From positions 6,969,501-7,033,500 of the forward strand of contig JAILWY010000010.1 in NCBI GenBank assembly GCA_022113835.1: a stretch of DNA of 64,000 bases, given 5' to 3'. Source of the stretch: Atopsyche davidsoni (taxonomy: Eukaryota > Arthropoda > Insecta > Trichoptera > Hydrobiosidae). A program made the position numbers and the translations under genes. The notes under the pieces were generated by a model. The model did no database searches and was not told the origin of the DNA. It saw only the letters and a program-made list of their open reading frames with translations. Positions 39,759-51,760 of the stretch are shown one piece after another (position 1 is the first letter of the stretch; the number at the start of each line of letters is the position of its first letter).

Positions 39759-40488
39759 CAGTGGTCTCAAAACTGCTGCTCGCAAACATCGGCTGCTCGC
39801 ACCGATTTTTCAATAGCTCGCAAATAAATACAATGCAAGGGTCAAAGCTTACTGACATAGCCTCTACGGTGTTTATCTCACGAAAATCAAATATGAAAAA
39901 GTTTGTATTGAATCTATTTAAATTTTGCTCTTAAACTAGAATATAGTAGTTCTTTAACATTCATATGTCAAAAACTAAAATATATTTTCATTCAAAAAAA
40001 ATTCAATAAGGAATATAATTTAGTTGTAAACATAAAATAATACAAACTAAATGCATGTCTGTAAAGAAACGTTCAATGATGCACTTTACCGCAAAGTTAC
40101 TGCGCTAATAAGAATTAGGATAAATTAATTAAGTTGCCTGCAAGTAAAAATAAATACAATACGGATGAAACTAGCTGACAACGTACAGAGTATCCCCAGG
40201 TCATCGCAGATAAGGAGAAACCTTACAGAAACAGAGGAGAAACTTGTTCAAAGGCAGCACTGCGTTTGCAGCACATTTGACAAATTTTAGATACAATACG
40301 ATGGAACAAATAGGAAAAGCCAAATTACGAGGTTTTCCCAATATTTTTGTAGTGATCGCTTTTGCCATTTGAATATGTTGGTATGTATCCGTTATCCCAC
40401 GGGCTAAATGCATACGAGCATCTGTAGCTCGTAGGATATTGAAAATATTTCAAATGGGTCGTACCTTCGCTGAGTTCGAGGACCACTG
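39759..40488. mobile_element. Second non-autonomous hAT element with near-exact 8-bp target duplication
   Basis: The 730-bp element begins CAGTGGTCTCAAAACT and ends with the reverse complement of CAGTGGTCCTCGAACT. The flanks are CGCTAGAT (39751-39758) and TGCTAGAT (40489-40496), an 8-bp duplication with one change. The subterminal GCTCGC motif occurs three times at the left end and AGCTCG recurs near the right end, as in other hAT families. The interior holds no intact transposase; a minus-strand open frame at 40201-40413 is not recognisable. Confidence 0.82.
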
Positions 40489-40499
40489 TGCTAGATGAT

Positions 40500-43400
40500 C
40501 TCTTGCTGATTCAAAGAACGTGGGCCGGCAGTAAAACTGGCAACTGATCGCTCGACAGCAGGAGCGAATAGACAAGCGCCGGGCCCAGTGTAACGTACCG
40601 AAACAAATAACCTATGGGGGTACATTATGTATTGTATCACCCAGAGACGCATGGGGCGCCAGAGAGTTGGAAATTAACTTACATATCACATATGCAAATA
40701 ATTCCGCCAAAAGTAAATAAATTAGATGCAATGAAAAAAATATTATTTTATTTTGTTGATACTAATTTCCTTGACATGCAAATTGTCGTAATTGTCCGGT
40801 AAAATCACTAGTAGTTAATGTATAGTACAACACCGTTATATAAAATACTTATTCAAATAATATTACGTCGTTTTCACTTTAGACAGACGGCGTATTCAAA
40901 GGTTCATTATCTTCATTGTGATTTTTATTTAAAAACAGCGCTTCTTTATACACCACCTTTTCCTCTCGTAAATCGTATATAATCTCGTAGAACACTAATT
41001 CGTCTATATCGAAGTTATTCTTACGAGTTAATTCCCTTGGCTTTTTTTAAAATATCGCAGAATTATACTATAAATGTTAATTCTTTTATTACATAGAACA
41101 AGAAATCAAAACACAAGACATGTTAAGGAGGAAAACAAATACAAACGTTTCCACAGTCTCTGACGGCTATTATTTTGGGTGATGTTTTGCATAATTTATT
41201 AGGCTATCAAAATGAAAAGATAATAATGTAAATTATTGATAGGGGCAACTCAAAAACCTCCAGATTAGAGTAATGACCACAATATCGATAAATATTCCAA
41301 TTCAACGAAATAAAGTCTCTTTAAAACATAATTAAATTTAATATTTTGTTATATTTGTTTTACGTAACTTTAAAATTCAAGAATCAAAGTAATTTATATA
41401 GATTAAATTATTGGTATCCAATGAAAACAAAAGCCTTTAATTTTTTGATTGCCTTGAATTTCCGTTGCGATTTTTCTCTAGACTCTTGTTTATCAGCTTC
41501 AGTTTTATATTGTAGTTATAGCTTCAAAACAAGTAAAAATGATCTAGAATCTAGATTCTTCGATCGACGTAATGAGTATATTTATCGAGTGTAGTTATAT
41601 ATCCTATTTCAAAACAAACTTTTAAATAAAATTACACAAAATGCAAAAACGATTTTTATCAACACAAAGCAGAGTCAATGCTCCCGACAGTATTTTGTAA
41701 AGTTCATATTGGATTTCGGACGAAGTACTCTGTGTTTGAGCGAAGCTTTACTTATTTAAGTGATAATTAAAATACTATACTAGATAATTACAAATTTAAA
41801 GTTACACAGCACTATCGCTAGAAGTTGCGATTATTGAGCAAACAAAGTTGCAATCTAATTACGAGTTGGATATTAAAGCCTTGCTCCACTTCAATATACA
41901 CTTTTCTGCTAGCAAGATGCGCTCAGATTGTTCATAAATTGAGTTTATATTGATTCTATACTGCCATACGTGACATAACAAAACCTTCAGCCGATAAATT
42001 TTACGGAAAAAGCAGTTAAGGGAGAGCTAGTTTAGGCGAGTAAAAAAATAAAAGAATGCGCTCAGCTCGTAGCTGGTTCCATGGCTTTGTAAGATCAGGT
42101 CTAGGGAGTCGAATGACCAATCTACCTTTTGAAAGACCACTTAAGTCAGAGCTCGTGTATACCTACTGTGAATGAAGCTTTTAATAAGATTGAACATAAC
42201 ACTCTAGGCACCCTTTATGACCTAATAAAAGAATGCGAAAATTGAATCAGACTATATAATGCTAAGCTATTCTCACAATATGATCAAGTCAATACAAATT
42301 GAAAGAGTGAGTGAGATAGGTCAACAACACTACATAGACGGTCAAGTACCGGTCAAGAGCCAGTCAAGAGGTGTTAACCCGAAAGGGTTCAGAATTGTTA
42401 GATGACACGGCTGATGTACTGACAGATTATGACCAGAGAGTTCAATTGGAAAATTGAACCGCGTAACAGTGATGGCGCTTCTTTTCCGCGAAGATCGACC
42501 AATCACAGCCTGTAGAGCAAACGATGAATATAAAATTTAAATATACACACACATATTTTATGTGTATATATATATATATATAAATGTCTGTACACACAAT
42601 CTTGTGTATTAGCTTGTCTAGTCGTGCAATGAAATACTTTGACAATATCAGTACAGATATGCTAACGTAGTTTTTACTTAGTTTTTTTTATGTGGCTCAA
42701 AGAAATTAAATATTGCGTAAATATATGATTCCACTGCGATCAAATCAACATTTTATGGGTGGGTGTGCATGGATATTCTAACAAAAAAATATTTCGATAT
42801 ATACATAATAGTATTAAATATAATAAAATTCAAATAGACGAAACACACGAGTGGAAATATTTAACAAGCCTAACCAAACGTCAGATTTCGAGATATCCTT
42901 GGCCCGCTTTCTGGTTTTGGCGAGAATTCAGTTAATTATTGAGAGAACAAAAAAAATAATACGACCAAAATAAATTAAACTGAATACAAATAACACATAA
43001 ATTATTAGGTATGTATATATATTTCACAATGTAATAAATACTTCGTGAGTAAGAAAGAGTATGAGAGGTTTACAAAAACATACTTAATTCATTGACCTAA
43101 TTGTATAAAATGCAGTGTGTGAATTGAGTCAGGAACCAGACCTGTTTTTTTAAGATTTTTTTCAAGTTGCTGGAATCAAACACACAATTAAATAACAATA
43201 CAGCTCTCCGGTCGCACTCACGGCTCCCGACACCAGTTCCGGTTATTCACGATTCGATAGGAAGCTCAAAATGCGGCTGATACAGAAAATATTTTTATTA
43301 AAATAATAAACAAAGTGAATTAATTCTAAACCAGAGAAAATAGGAAGCACCATCTTTAAAAACCAATACGACCAGAAAAATTTAAAAATATTTTATAACA

Positions 43401-44867
43401 GTTAATGAATTGTGTGTCTCCTATGTTTGTCTCGTTGATCTATGCAACGACGTGATGAATTGCCACAATTCGCGGCACAGGTATCTGCGGCAGGCTTTGG
43501 ACCCAATAGCCCGCGGTTGCAAGAGGCTTACTGTATTTATTATATTTCCGATTCTCTTTTGAAATAAATTCGGTAAATTCCAACAAAACCCATATTTTTT
43601 GTTATCTTTGAAAATTTACTTAAAATAATAAACGGATGCTTAAATATAGGAACCATAAACACTTTTTTACAATCTCGAATAGAGAAATAAAGAATTCCAA
43701 TCGGGTTACTAAATATGTAGAAGAAATAAGAATAACAAAATATGATGACAATACTTCCGTCGGTACATAGGTTTTTTTACAAATATTTAGTTGAAATAAA
43801 TAAAAACTGCATAAATATAACATTGAAGACACTCAGGCATACCTTGTGGTGGCTAACCGCTCTAGTTCATTGCTCGGGTGAGATTGTTGTCCGCAGTGAT
43901 TTCTTAGAATGAAGTCAAAACAAAATTTTACGTTAGATTTAGAACCATTCAACAGAAATGAGCGAGACTAAACCATAAATACTAAGAATCATCATTTCAT
44001 TAAACTTCAAAGGTATTGATATAAACATAACAGATAAATTTATTTTATATTTAAAATGTCTGGGTTGCCTGTATTGAGTTATAAATATCTCATCTGTGAA
44101 TAAATCGAATTATTTATATTCTACTATATAATTTGCCATGGTTTATTTGACGTTCGCAGAATTCACGGCTGATTATTTTCGTATAAAGCTTAAGAAAATT
44201 ATCAATGGAAAGGAAAGCTTCGGCTCTTTGAATAATATTTAAGTCACAGATAAATAATATCGTAAAATCGAAATGTGAACTCTCAGAAATTTCATTCTAG
44301 ATTAATTGCGATTTGTAATACATATAATATTTTTATTTAAATATTAAACAGAACCAGATAATGTTACACTAATGAATCCTCTACTGATGTAGTTGTACTG
44401 ATTAACAATCTGTTTTAAATTTTAAAGATTGGTTGTATTTAATATATGTAGTGCAGAGTATGCCATATGTCTTTATGTATCACGCAATTAAGCCACACGC
44501 TTACTTAGTGGGAATAAATAAGACTTCCACTATGAACTTATGGTGATTTGTTAGTAAAAAGTGTCCTCCCCGCTCTCCTCATTCTGCTGCATGGCTGCCA
44601 GTTTGTACCCTGAGCGTGTGTAAAGGATCAGTAATGGAGTAGTGGAAGTGGAATGATTGTGGAGGTATGTGCTCTGGAATTACCTTGTCGAGTAGCTTGC
44701 TGCAGAAGGATCAGATCTAAACACCAGAGCTTTGTAAGGAAAGGATTTATAATAATGCTATTGGGTAGCAGCAATACGCAGACTTTTCCTTCCAATATAA
44801 AACTGCGGTGTAGAGAACCGAGAACCCACTACACTATTTTCCCCTTAGAAAACCACAAACACTGAGT
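40500..44867. other. AT-rich non-coding stretch
   Basis: It holds the (TA)n tract at 42565, a small GTCAAG-type direct repeat near 42337-42370 and GC pockets at 40510-40600 and 43200-43260. No recognisable coding. Confidence 0.45.
42565..42582. repeat. (TA)n tract flanked by CA/TG runs
   Basis: Perfect TA alternation. The preceding ATACACACACATAT and TATGTGTATA blocks can pair with each other. Confidence 0.9.
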
Positions 44868-44926
44868 ATATGGTCTGTGAAATGGTCGCCAACCTCCTCT
44901 GAGGAGAGACACTTGATGAAGAAGTA
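44868..44926 (+). mobile_element. Third short 3'-end copy of the same RTE-like retrotransposon
   Basis: The stretch reads as MVCEMVANLL, stop, followed by GAGGAGAGACACTTGATGAA, matching the shared tail of the 28.8- and 35.6-kb copies with more substitutions. Only the extreme 3' end is present. Confidence 0.55.
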
Positions 44927-46968
44927 AAAAGTTGACAAGTAAATGTAATAATTATTTTTAATAATTTACCAAAAATTCAAGCACATTTCTTTCAAAAGGT
45001 AGATTGTATTTACGTATTGACATTTTAAAGTAATGAAGTTTGCCACTTTGTATGCGGTCTAAATATACATATAGTTAATTTAATTAAAACTACAGTCTGT
45101 GAATATTCCACTTTCGAGTTATTTACGATGCTAATGTCAAAGCAGGGGGCACTGGGCGTAAACAACAGGCGACCCACTACTGTTTGCGCGCAAAGTAGTC
45201 CAGCAATGCGCATTCAAATGCTTTTTATGTTTTTCACTTAAACCTTGATATAAAAATTCATAACAGCGTTGATTTGAATAATCTTTATATCTTTAGTATT
45301 ACAGCAATAATGACCAATGGCATGTAATCCATATATCAGAATCAGAATTAAATAAAAATCCAGTTTCTTCATATTCTTTTTATTTCCAGTATTCTTTACG
45401 TAACGAAAATTAAATTATTTGCCATTAAAATGGTTAAATTGTCACCATCGATTGGAGCCATTTCTGTAAACGCAAATACCACTTATCATTTATTTGTATA
45501 ATTGCATAGCAGAACCAGACTGTGATATGATATCAACTCATATTTTATAGTAAGCACGTGCATTGAAAAGTTCGCGGAATTTCCACACTTACACACTAAA
45601 ATATTGAAAATGATGGGATTCTTATTTATCGGTTACCTATCAAATAAATTATTATAAAGGAGAATGAAATTTCACAAGACAATTTATTAGCACCAAGAGA
45701 CAGCCGTCCTTTTTCATTTGTACATACAACAATGATGGTCAGTGCGAAAGAGAGAACAGTATATTCGTCAGTTTGGTTTATATAGGGAGAGACTGCGGTC
45801 ACTTTTACACACGTACATACAAATCATTTTAAGTATACTTACATTATTTCCTTTAATGTATTATACTTATATTGGTAGTATAATTTTCTATAAAAAATTG
45901 ACATCATTTAAAAGTTTTTGAAGGATAACACAAATGATAAAAATATTTTGCACAATTTATCCATTTAAACTAAAAACCTTATAAAATAACGAATTGTTTA
46001 TTTATCAAGGCAAGACATCTTAGCGAGCATATCTAGCGTATTTATCGACGCATGTCGTGGGCTTAGGTTAAGATTATTAACTTAAAGCGCATAGCTTGGA
46101 GATCCACCCGTAGTAATTTGACATGGATCGTATTAAACTACGACATGTTAAGAATAAAACTAGTCACATTCATTTTCGTTAAGTCAAGTAAATTCATTAC
46201 CACTGCAAAATCAATAATGCCTTTAAATTTTTTAGGTCACATATAACCCCTCTTTAATCGATATTGAATATCTGTATGTCGTACGGACAAGTACCGATTT
46301 GCGATGGCGAACAATATATTATTTATATTCGTGTATATCGAAAGAAAAACCGGTGGCGATCTTGGTTTGTCATGAATTTATTGAGCACCAAAATGTTGGC
46401 GAGGCACATCATAGCTGTCCTAATTTTCTAGTTTTGTCGAGTTGTAAATAAAATCGAAGATGTCCCGGGAAATTTTATTCAATGGATCCTGGCAACAAAG
46501 CAGATAAAAATATCTAAGAAAATCCCATCAATAGAAGTTATATTGACAGCTGCGGTTTACTAGGTGAAAAATAAGCCGCAGACAAAACACAGCATAAAAT
46601 GAGTTACACGCTTACTCTCATAAATAGTAAGCGAATATAGGCGAGTATATTTAAGATAGAATAAAATAAAAATGATTGTTCCCTACAATTTTTTTGTTAT
46701 ACATAAGAAATGCATTATAAGGTTTATTATTTTCTGTTGGTAGCCTGCTTTCAATGTGTCTGCATAAAAGTAACAAAAATTGATATCGCAAAAAAATTGT
46801 AATAATGTATAATATTATTACCATCCAAAAAAATACGAAAACGCAGTACAGTCAGTTTACGAATAATGTGATGATATCATTATTATTATATATTTAAAAC
46901 AACGTAAAAGCATTTTGGTGTTTTCATAGGGAAACACCGTGCAAGGGTTAACCACAAGACAATCGATA
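44927..46968. other. AT-rich non-coding stretch
   Basis: I see nothing recognisable here. Confidence 0.45.
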
Positions 46969-46976
46969 CGCTAGTC

Positions 46977-47738
46977 CAGCGGTCGGCAAAGTGCGGCTCC
47001 GGAGCCGCATGCGGCTCTTTGACTCCTTTAGTGCGGCTCTGGCGCAAATATCCCTGGGTATTGTTTTTAATGGCGCAAGACCTGGAGAAGGAAGACATGG
47101 TTATCTTCAATGCCAGTCGAAAAAAACTCGCGTTTGCTGTTCTTTCCTTTTTCGGTTCCTACATATTTATGCGAACAATCGTTTTCAAGTATGAACTTTA
47201 TCAAGAGTAAACTGAGAAGTCGTCTTATTGATGAGAACCAGGAATCGTACCTAAAATTAAAAACATACAAACCGGACTTACTTAAACTATCTTATGAGAT
47301 GCAAGGACATCGTTCGCATTAAATGTTTGTCCGTCATTTTCATGGTTTAAATCTATAGATAAAAATATTTACTAAGTACGATTTCATCGATTATTATATT
47401 TTTATATTTATGTGCGACTTGTAGAGAATACATTCTGATTTTTTGATCTCTTTTGGTGTTTTGTAAAACTTTCTTTTTTTATATTACAGTAGCCTTAAGT
47501 TTTTATACTAGACCTTCTATTTTTATACTTTCAAAATTGTATTATATAAGCATTGAAGCCCTGAGGGCGTTGTTTGTTTGATAATATTTTATTCGGTATA
47601 CCAGTAATTTAATGTAGTGTTAAATTATAATAGAGGTTTGTTATATCAATAAACAGATTTGGCTCTTGATTTTTTTTTTTTTTTTTATGTTGTGATGTAC
47701 ATATTTGGCGTTTTGGTTAGTAAGTTTGCCGACCCCTG
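46977..47738 (+). mobile_element. Internally deleted hAT (Charlie-like) DNA transposon with exact 8-bp target duplication
   Basis: The 762-bp element starts CAGCGGTCGGCAAAGT and ends with the reverse complement of CAGGGGTCGGCAAACT (14 of 16 match). It is flanked by the exact 8-bp repeat CGCTAGTC (46969-46976 and 47739-47746), the target-site length of hAT transposons. The 5' subterminal region holds an 18-bp perfect palindrome (46992-47009) and three GCGGCTC motifs, a known hAT pattern for transposase binding. Only the C-terminal end of the transposase survives inside. A long T run near 47672-47688 is internal. The element is non-autonomous; the exact target duplication suggests fairly recent insertion. 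Confidence 0.92.
47110..47322 (+). pseudogene. hAT transposase C-terminal (dimerisation) fragment
   Basis: The frame encodes YLCEQSFSSMNFIKSKLRSR followed by LIDENQESYLKL, KPDLLKL and a terminal HRSH. This matches the hAT C-terminal dimerisation region (CEQ-FS-M--IKSK-R-RL-DE). Just upstream the family's FGS lies in another frame (FFGS), so a frameshift separates it from CEQ. The catalytic DDE core and BED zinc finger are absent, so the fragment cannot encode an active transposase. Confidence 0.75.
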
Positions 47739-47826
47739 CGCTAGTCACTCTCCATAGAAACTCTACCGGATAGCAACGGGGGGATTTGAATTGCCCGCGC
47801 CGGCGGCGGGCGAGCACGCACGTCCG

Positions 47827-47990
47827 GCGCGGGGCAGCGCGGGGCGGCGCGGGGCGGCGCGGGGCGGCTCGGGGCGGGGTGGCGCTGGGCGGCGGGGGCG
47901 GCAGGGGCGGCAGGGCGGCGGGGGCGGCGGGGGCGGCAGGGCGGCGGGGCGGCGGGGCGGCGGGGGGTGGCGGGGCGGCGGCAGAGCGCA
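47827..47990 (+). repeat. G-quadruplex-prone G-rich tandem tract
   Basis: The plus strand has more than ten runs of three to six G separated by loops of one to seven bases, satisfying the usual quadruplex pattern many times over. The first part is a decamer array and the rest a looser GGC/GGGGC array. Confidence 0.8.
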
Positions 47991-48201
47991 GGCGCCGGGA
48001 CGCGCTTCGGGCAGGTCGCGTCGCGGCGTCGCGGCGCTGCGGCCTGAACTTGACACGAACTTGCCCCAGAGCGGACGGCGGCCGGTGCCTCGCGCAACAC
48101 GTACATGCTACTTTACCGACCCCCTTCCGCGTGCACTGCCCGCTGCCCGCCGCCGCGGCGCTACTTTCATTCTTTCACTTAGCGCGGGATAGGAGGAAAC
48201 G

Positions 48202-48219
48202 CCCCCCCCCCCCCCCCCC
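48202..48219 (+). repeat. Homopolymer C18
   Basis: Eighteen consecutive C, then T and five more C. The length may be inaccurate because such runs are prone to sequencing error. Confidence 0.9.
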
Positions 48220-48235
48220 TCCCCCTAAGACTATG

Positions 48236-51200
48236 CACTTTAATGGTGGTATGTAACGAGTCAAGTATATAATATCCAGTGAGACACAATTACCAAGAAA
48301 TTTATCCGAATGCTTTACTCATTGACGCAGAGAAAAGATGATAAATGCGTTGATACAAAAATCAATACCAAAATAAGGGGTGCGACTTAGTTGATGGGCT
48401 GTTATAAATACATCACTAACGTGAATTTGGACCTATCCAACAAATATATTCTGATAAATTAAATAAAGTAGCATTGTATCCCTATTGAGATGTATTGTTT
48501 GAAAATATATTATCCAATATTAAAACGGTACCTTATTTTAATGCATGTTGGTATGCATGCCAGTTCGCATTGTTATCACTTATAGTCATTGTGTTTGTAC
48601 GGGAATACCACCACTGATGAAAAGAGACCCATAGATGACATATATTGATAATATTTACAACATTTAATTATAAGGAAGATTTAGCGTATACCGGTTTTAC
48701 TATAGTAAAAAAATATCAAGAAATAGGTTACTAACCACACAAAGCACACTCAGTTTGCTACTTAGAATGTTGGCTGTATTTATTTATTGTAGAGGAGACT
48801 CGTTATCTCAGACCGCTAAAGTGGGACGTCGCATATACCTACAAAGACCCAATGACACCAGTTAAGCGATTTGATGCGTATGGATATTTTAAATCTACTT
48901 TCATAGTCGGTTGCATGAAGATCATCATACGAAGATTTATAATTAAAGAAATAAAGTAAGCTGGTACGATTTGTATTATGTGTACCCACAATAAGACAGC
49001 TGAAGACAATTTACAAAATCTATAAAAATACCGTTATTTATTTCATAGCTAGATTTACACTCCCTTGACCTAAATGAATGTGTAAATATGTAATTCTTAA
49101 CTTCTCGAAGAAAATATACCTACATTTGACTCAAGGCAGTTGTAAAACATTTTTATTAATGCATATAAAATAATCAAAACGATTTTTTATTACAAAAATA
49201 GTAAGGAACAAATCTGTGAAAAATATAAACGTGGGTGAGTGGACTCAAGACTTCACTTAACTTAAAATGTACTTACAATTTCGATAAAAGTGGCTTTGTG
49301 TAAAATAATAAATTCAATTTTTGGCATTTTTTATTCACTTACCTTTGAAACATTTTAATTAGAAAACAACCTGATTTCGCTGGTTATCGACTTACTTAGT
49401 CCCGGAGATTATTTTAAAAGCAGGATTTGAAGAAATCAACATTAATATATATTCCCATATTCTCCCAGAGAAATAAAATATCTAGCAATTCAATTACCAA
49501 TTTTTTTTTAATTTATGTAAATTCTGTACCCCTTGACTAAAAGCAATGACAAACATAACAAGAAATAGATCGGTCTAGTTTTCTTCAGGATGGAACCCTG
49601 CACATGCAAGGTCAGGGTACGAGAGAAGATTAATGGTTTTAGTGACGTAGACATGTGCTGTGTTTCTTTCATCCAAAAACAAGGATTGAACCGTAGAGGT
49701 CTCGGGTCAAATAATAGCTATAAATGTTATGCTAAGTAAGGATATCGCAGTTTTTAGATAATACTTAAGTCACGTAAGATCACGGAAAAAACGAGTTCTT
49801 GAAAACCCATTTAACTAATCACGAGGATGTCATCTGTCAGTAGCGTGACCGAAATGTAAGTATTAAAAAAAATCATGCGGCATAACACTCAAGAACATAG
49901 CATTTCCAATAACAACAGCCAACACCAAAACCTACTAATGTGGGCATTTTGAGGCCTGGCGTCATGACAAAGTAGCACCAGTACGTTAAAAAATAACAAA
50001 TTTTATGAAATTGATCAAAATATTCAAAATTATTACACGTACGTTCGTACATTATTTTCGGGTGACAATCCCAAGGAATCTCGACTCACTGTTCATACAC
50101 CGCTTCTTAATTACTTATCCTTGATCAATTGTATAAGAAATATTTTGAAACATTCTATTTTATAACTATAAATACAAAAAACGGAAAAAGTATTACAGAT
50201 TTTTTGTCACCGTGACAGTGAGAGTTGCATTGCTTTGAAATGGCGAAAGCGCTCTCACTTTTAGTGATAAAAAATAATCAGATAAATTTTGTGAACCGTT
50301 TCATTATTTATATGTACATTTATGTGATTGTTCTGAGAATCACACAGACATGTGCATTTAGAAGTAAAAAAATTGAATAAGAAGAAGCTCAATGACACGA
50401 TCACATCCACATGCACTTTAGTGCCATAGCTATGATCAATATAATAGAACATGTACGGAATTAATATCAACGTATCGAACACGACGATAGGTGACAATAA
50501 CTTTTCAATAAAGCGGCGATACATTACAAAATAGAGTGAAGTAAGGAGGCCGCGTCTGCGATGTACGGAGAAGATTGCCGCATAGTTTAGGGATCGGTTA
50601 CGAGATCAAGGCGACCGGCGTGATCTGCGCCTGTCGGTCGCAAGAAAAATGTCACCACGCAGAGCGTGCCATGCCATCATTGTCTCGTTTAACCTTAGGT
50701 AGAAAATAGAGGTAGACTCCACTAACGCTACTGAAGTATACGGCGGCGCGTGTAGGCTTTATTTATTACACCGACCGTATTATGTCACACGATCTGATAT
50801 AATTAAGAAAAATTATTTCAAATGACACATTTATGTATTCAAAACTACATTGGTAATATTGATGATACGGATAATTCAATAAGTGATATTTTCAAATAGA
50901 AAACATCCACATTTAAAATGAGTGTATACGTCATACTGCTCCATATGAATAAGAGGTCGCAAACAAACGACGTAGATATGAAAACAATCGATTTGAAACG
51001 AAGAATTTGTGACTATCCGGAATACTAAGTATCCTCCAGCATTTGTATAGTTGTAAACATTGGTTGAGAAAATTTTCACTATTCAATCATGTTTAACCTC
51101 GTGAAAGTGGTGTACGTTCAGTGGGAAAACTACATAACGTAAACGAGTTGATGCCCCAAAGCACAATGTATTTAAAATAATCTAATATTATATATCTTTG

Positions 51201-51289
51201 CTTTAAATACAGTTACCGTAACCAGAAAACAGGATCGCCATTTTTATCCCGTATCTTTTTTGACATACGCGAGGAAAAAAATGAGAGAT
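48236..51289. other. AT-rich non-coding stretch
   Basis: A GC-enriched patch at 50540-50760 is the only compositional feature. No gene recognised. Confidence 0.45.
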
Positions 51290-51760
51290 GACTTTCCTGA
51301 GTTGCCGACCTACATCAACGCGCCGACCGGTACTCCGGCGCGTCTCCCGACACCTCGGCAGGTCTTGCGCGATCACTCCACAATCTTCACTCTGTCTTGC
51401 GTGGAGCGGGCGCCCGACGGCGCGGGGCCGCGAGCCACCTCGTACCTGCGTCATCCATCGTAATCTCTTTACGAGCGAGACCGTCAAGGCGAGAATCGCA
51501 CACGGCAGATTTGACGCATTCGGTACCTGACGGCTCGGCGCGCTGGGAAACCGGCTTTGTTGGCAGTTGCCACATCGGGCGCCGAACATCTAGTCACGCA
51601 GCTCGGCCGAGGTACGTATTTAACCGTTTCCACAATATCGAATGCGATTGTCGGGCCTCACAATCGGCGAAGGGTTACGAGCTCTCGCCAGTCATGGAAG
51701 CCTTTGCGCCCGAACCTCACCGCGCAGTCTTGAAATGCAACGCGAAGAACATAACGACTC
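51290..51760. promoter_or_regulatory. Long CpG-rich island, possible first exon
   Basis: About 470 bp of CpG-rich sequence with open frames on both strands (up to 128 codons, minus) but no recognisable domain. A plus-strand donor-like site, CCGAG|GTACGT, lies near 51611. Transcript evidence would be needed to decide strand and role. Confidence 0.35.

Larger units (their letters stand above)
47780..48235. promoter_or_regulatory. Large CpG/G-rich island with decamer repeats and C18 run
   Basis: This is the most GC-rich segment of the window. It holds a 10-bp tandem repeat (GGGGCGGCGC, about five units, 47831-47880) and further GGGGCGG runs to about 47990, then mixed CpG-rich sequence, then an 18-base C run (48202-48219). 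Open frames on both strands here are Ala/Gly/Arg/Pro artefacts of the base composition. The likely reading is a promoter or other regulatory island; a transcript start cannot be placed by eye. Confidence 0.5.

Noticed and set aside
40201..40413. Minus-strand frame inside the second hAT element as a transposase
   Set aside because: No CEQ-FS, BED or DDE-region motif could be recognised, so I do not call it coding.
47741..48256. Long overlapping open frames (up to 156 codons) on both strands
   Set aside because: They arise from G/C-rich tandem repeats; the peptides are Ala/Gly/Arg/Pro low-complexity and no strand is favoured.
51203..51589. 128-codon minus-strand open frame in the 51.4-kb island
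   Set aside because: Arg-rich and domain-free, with competing plus-strand frames; a CpG-island artefact is more likely.
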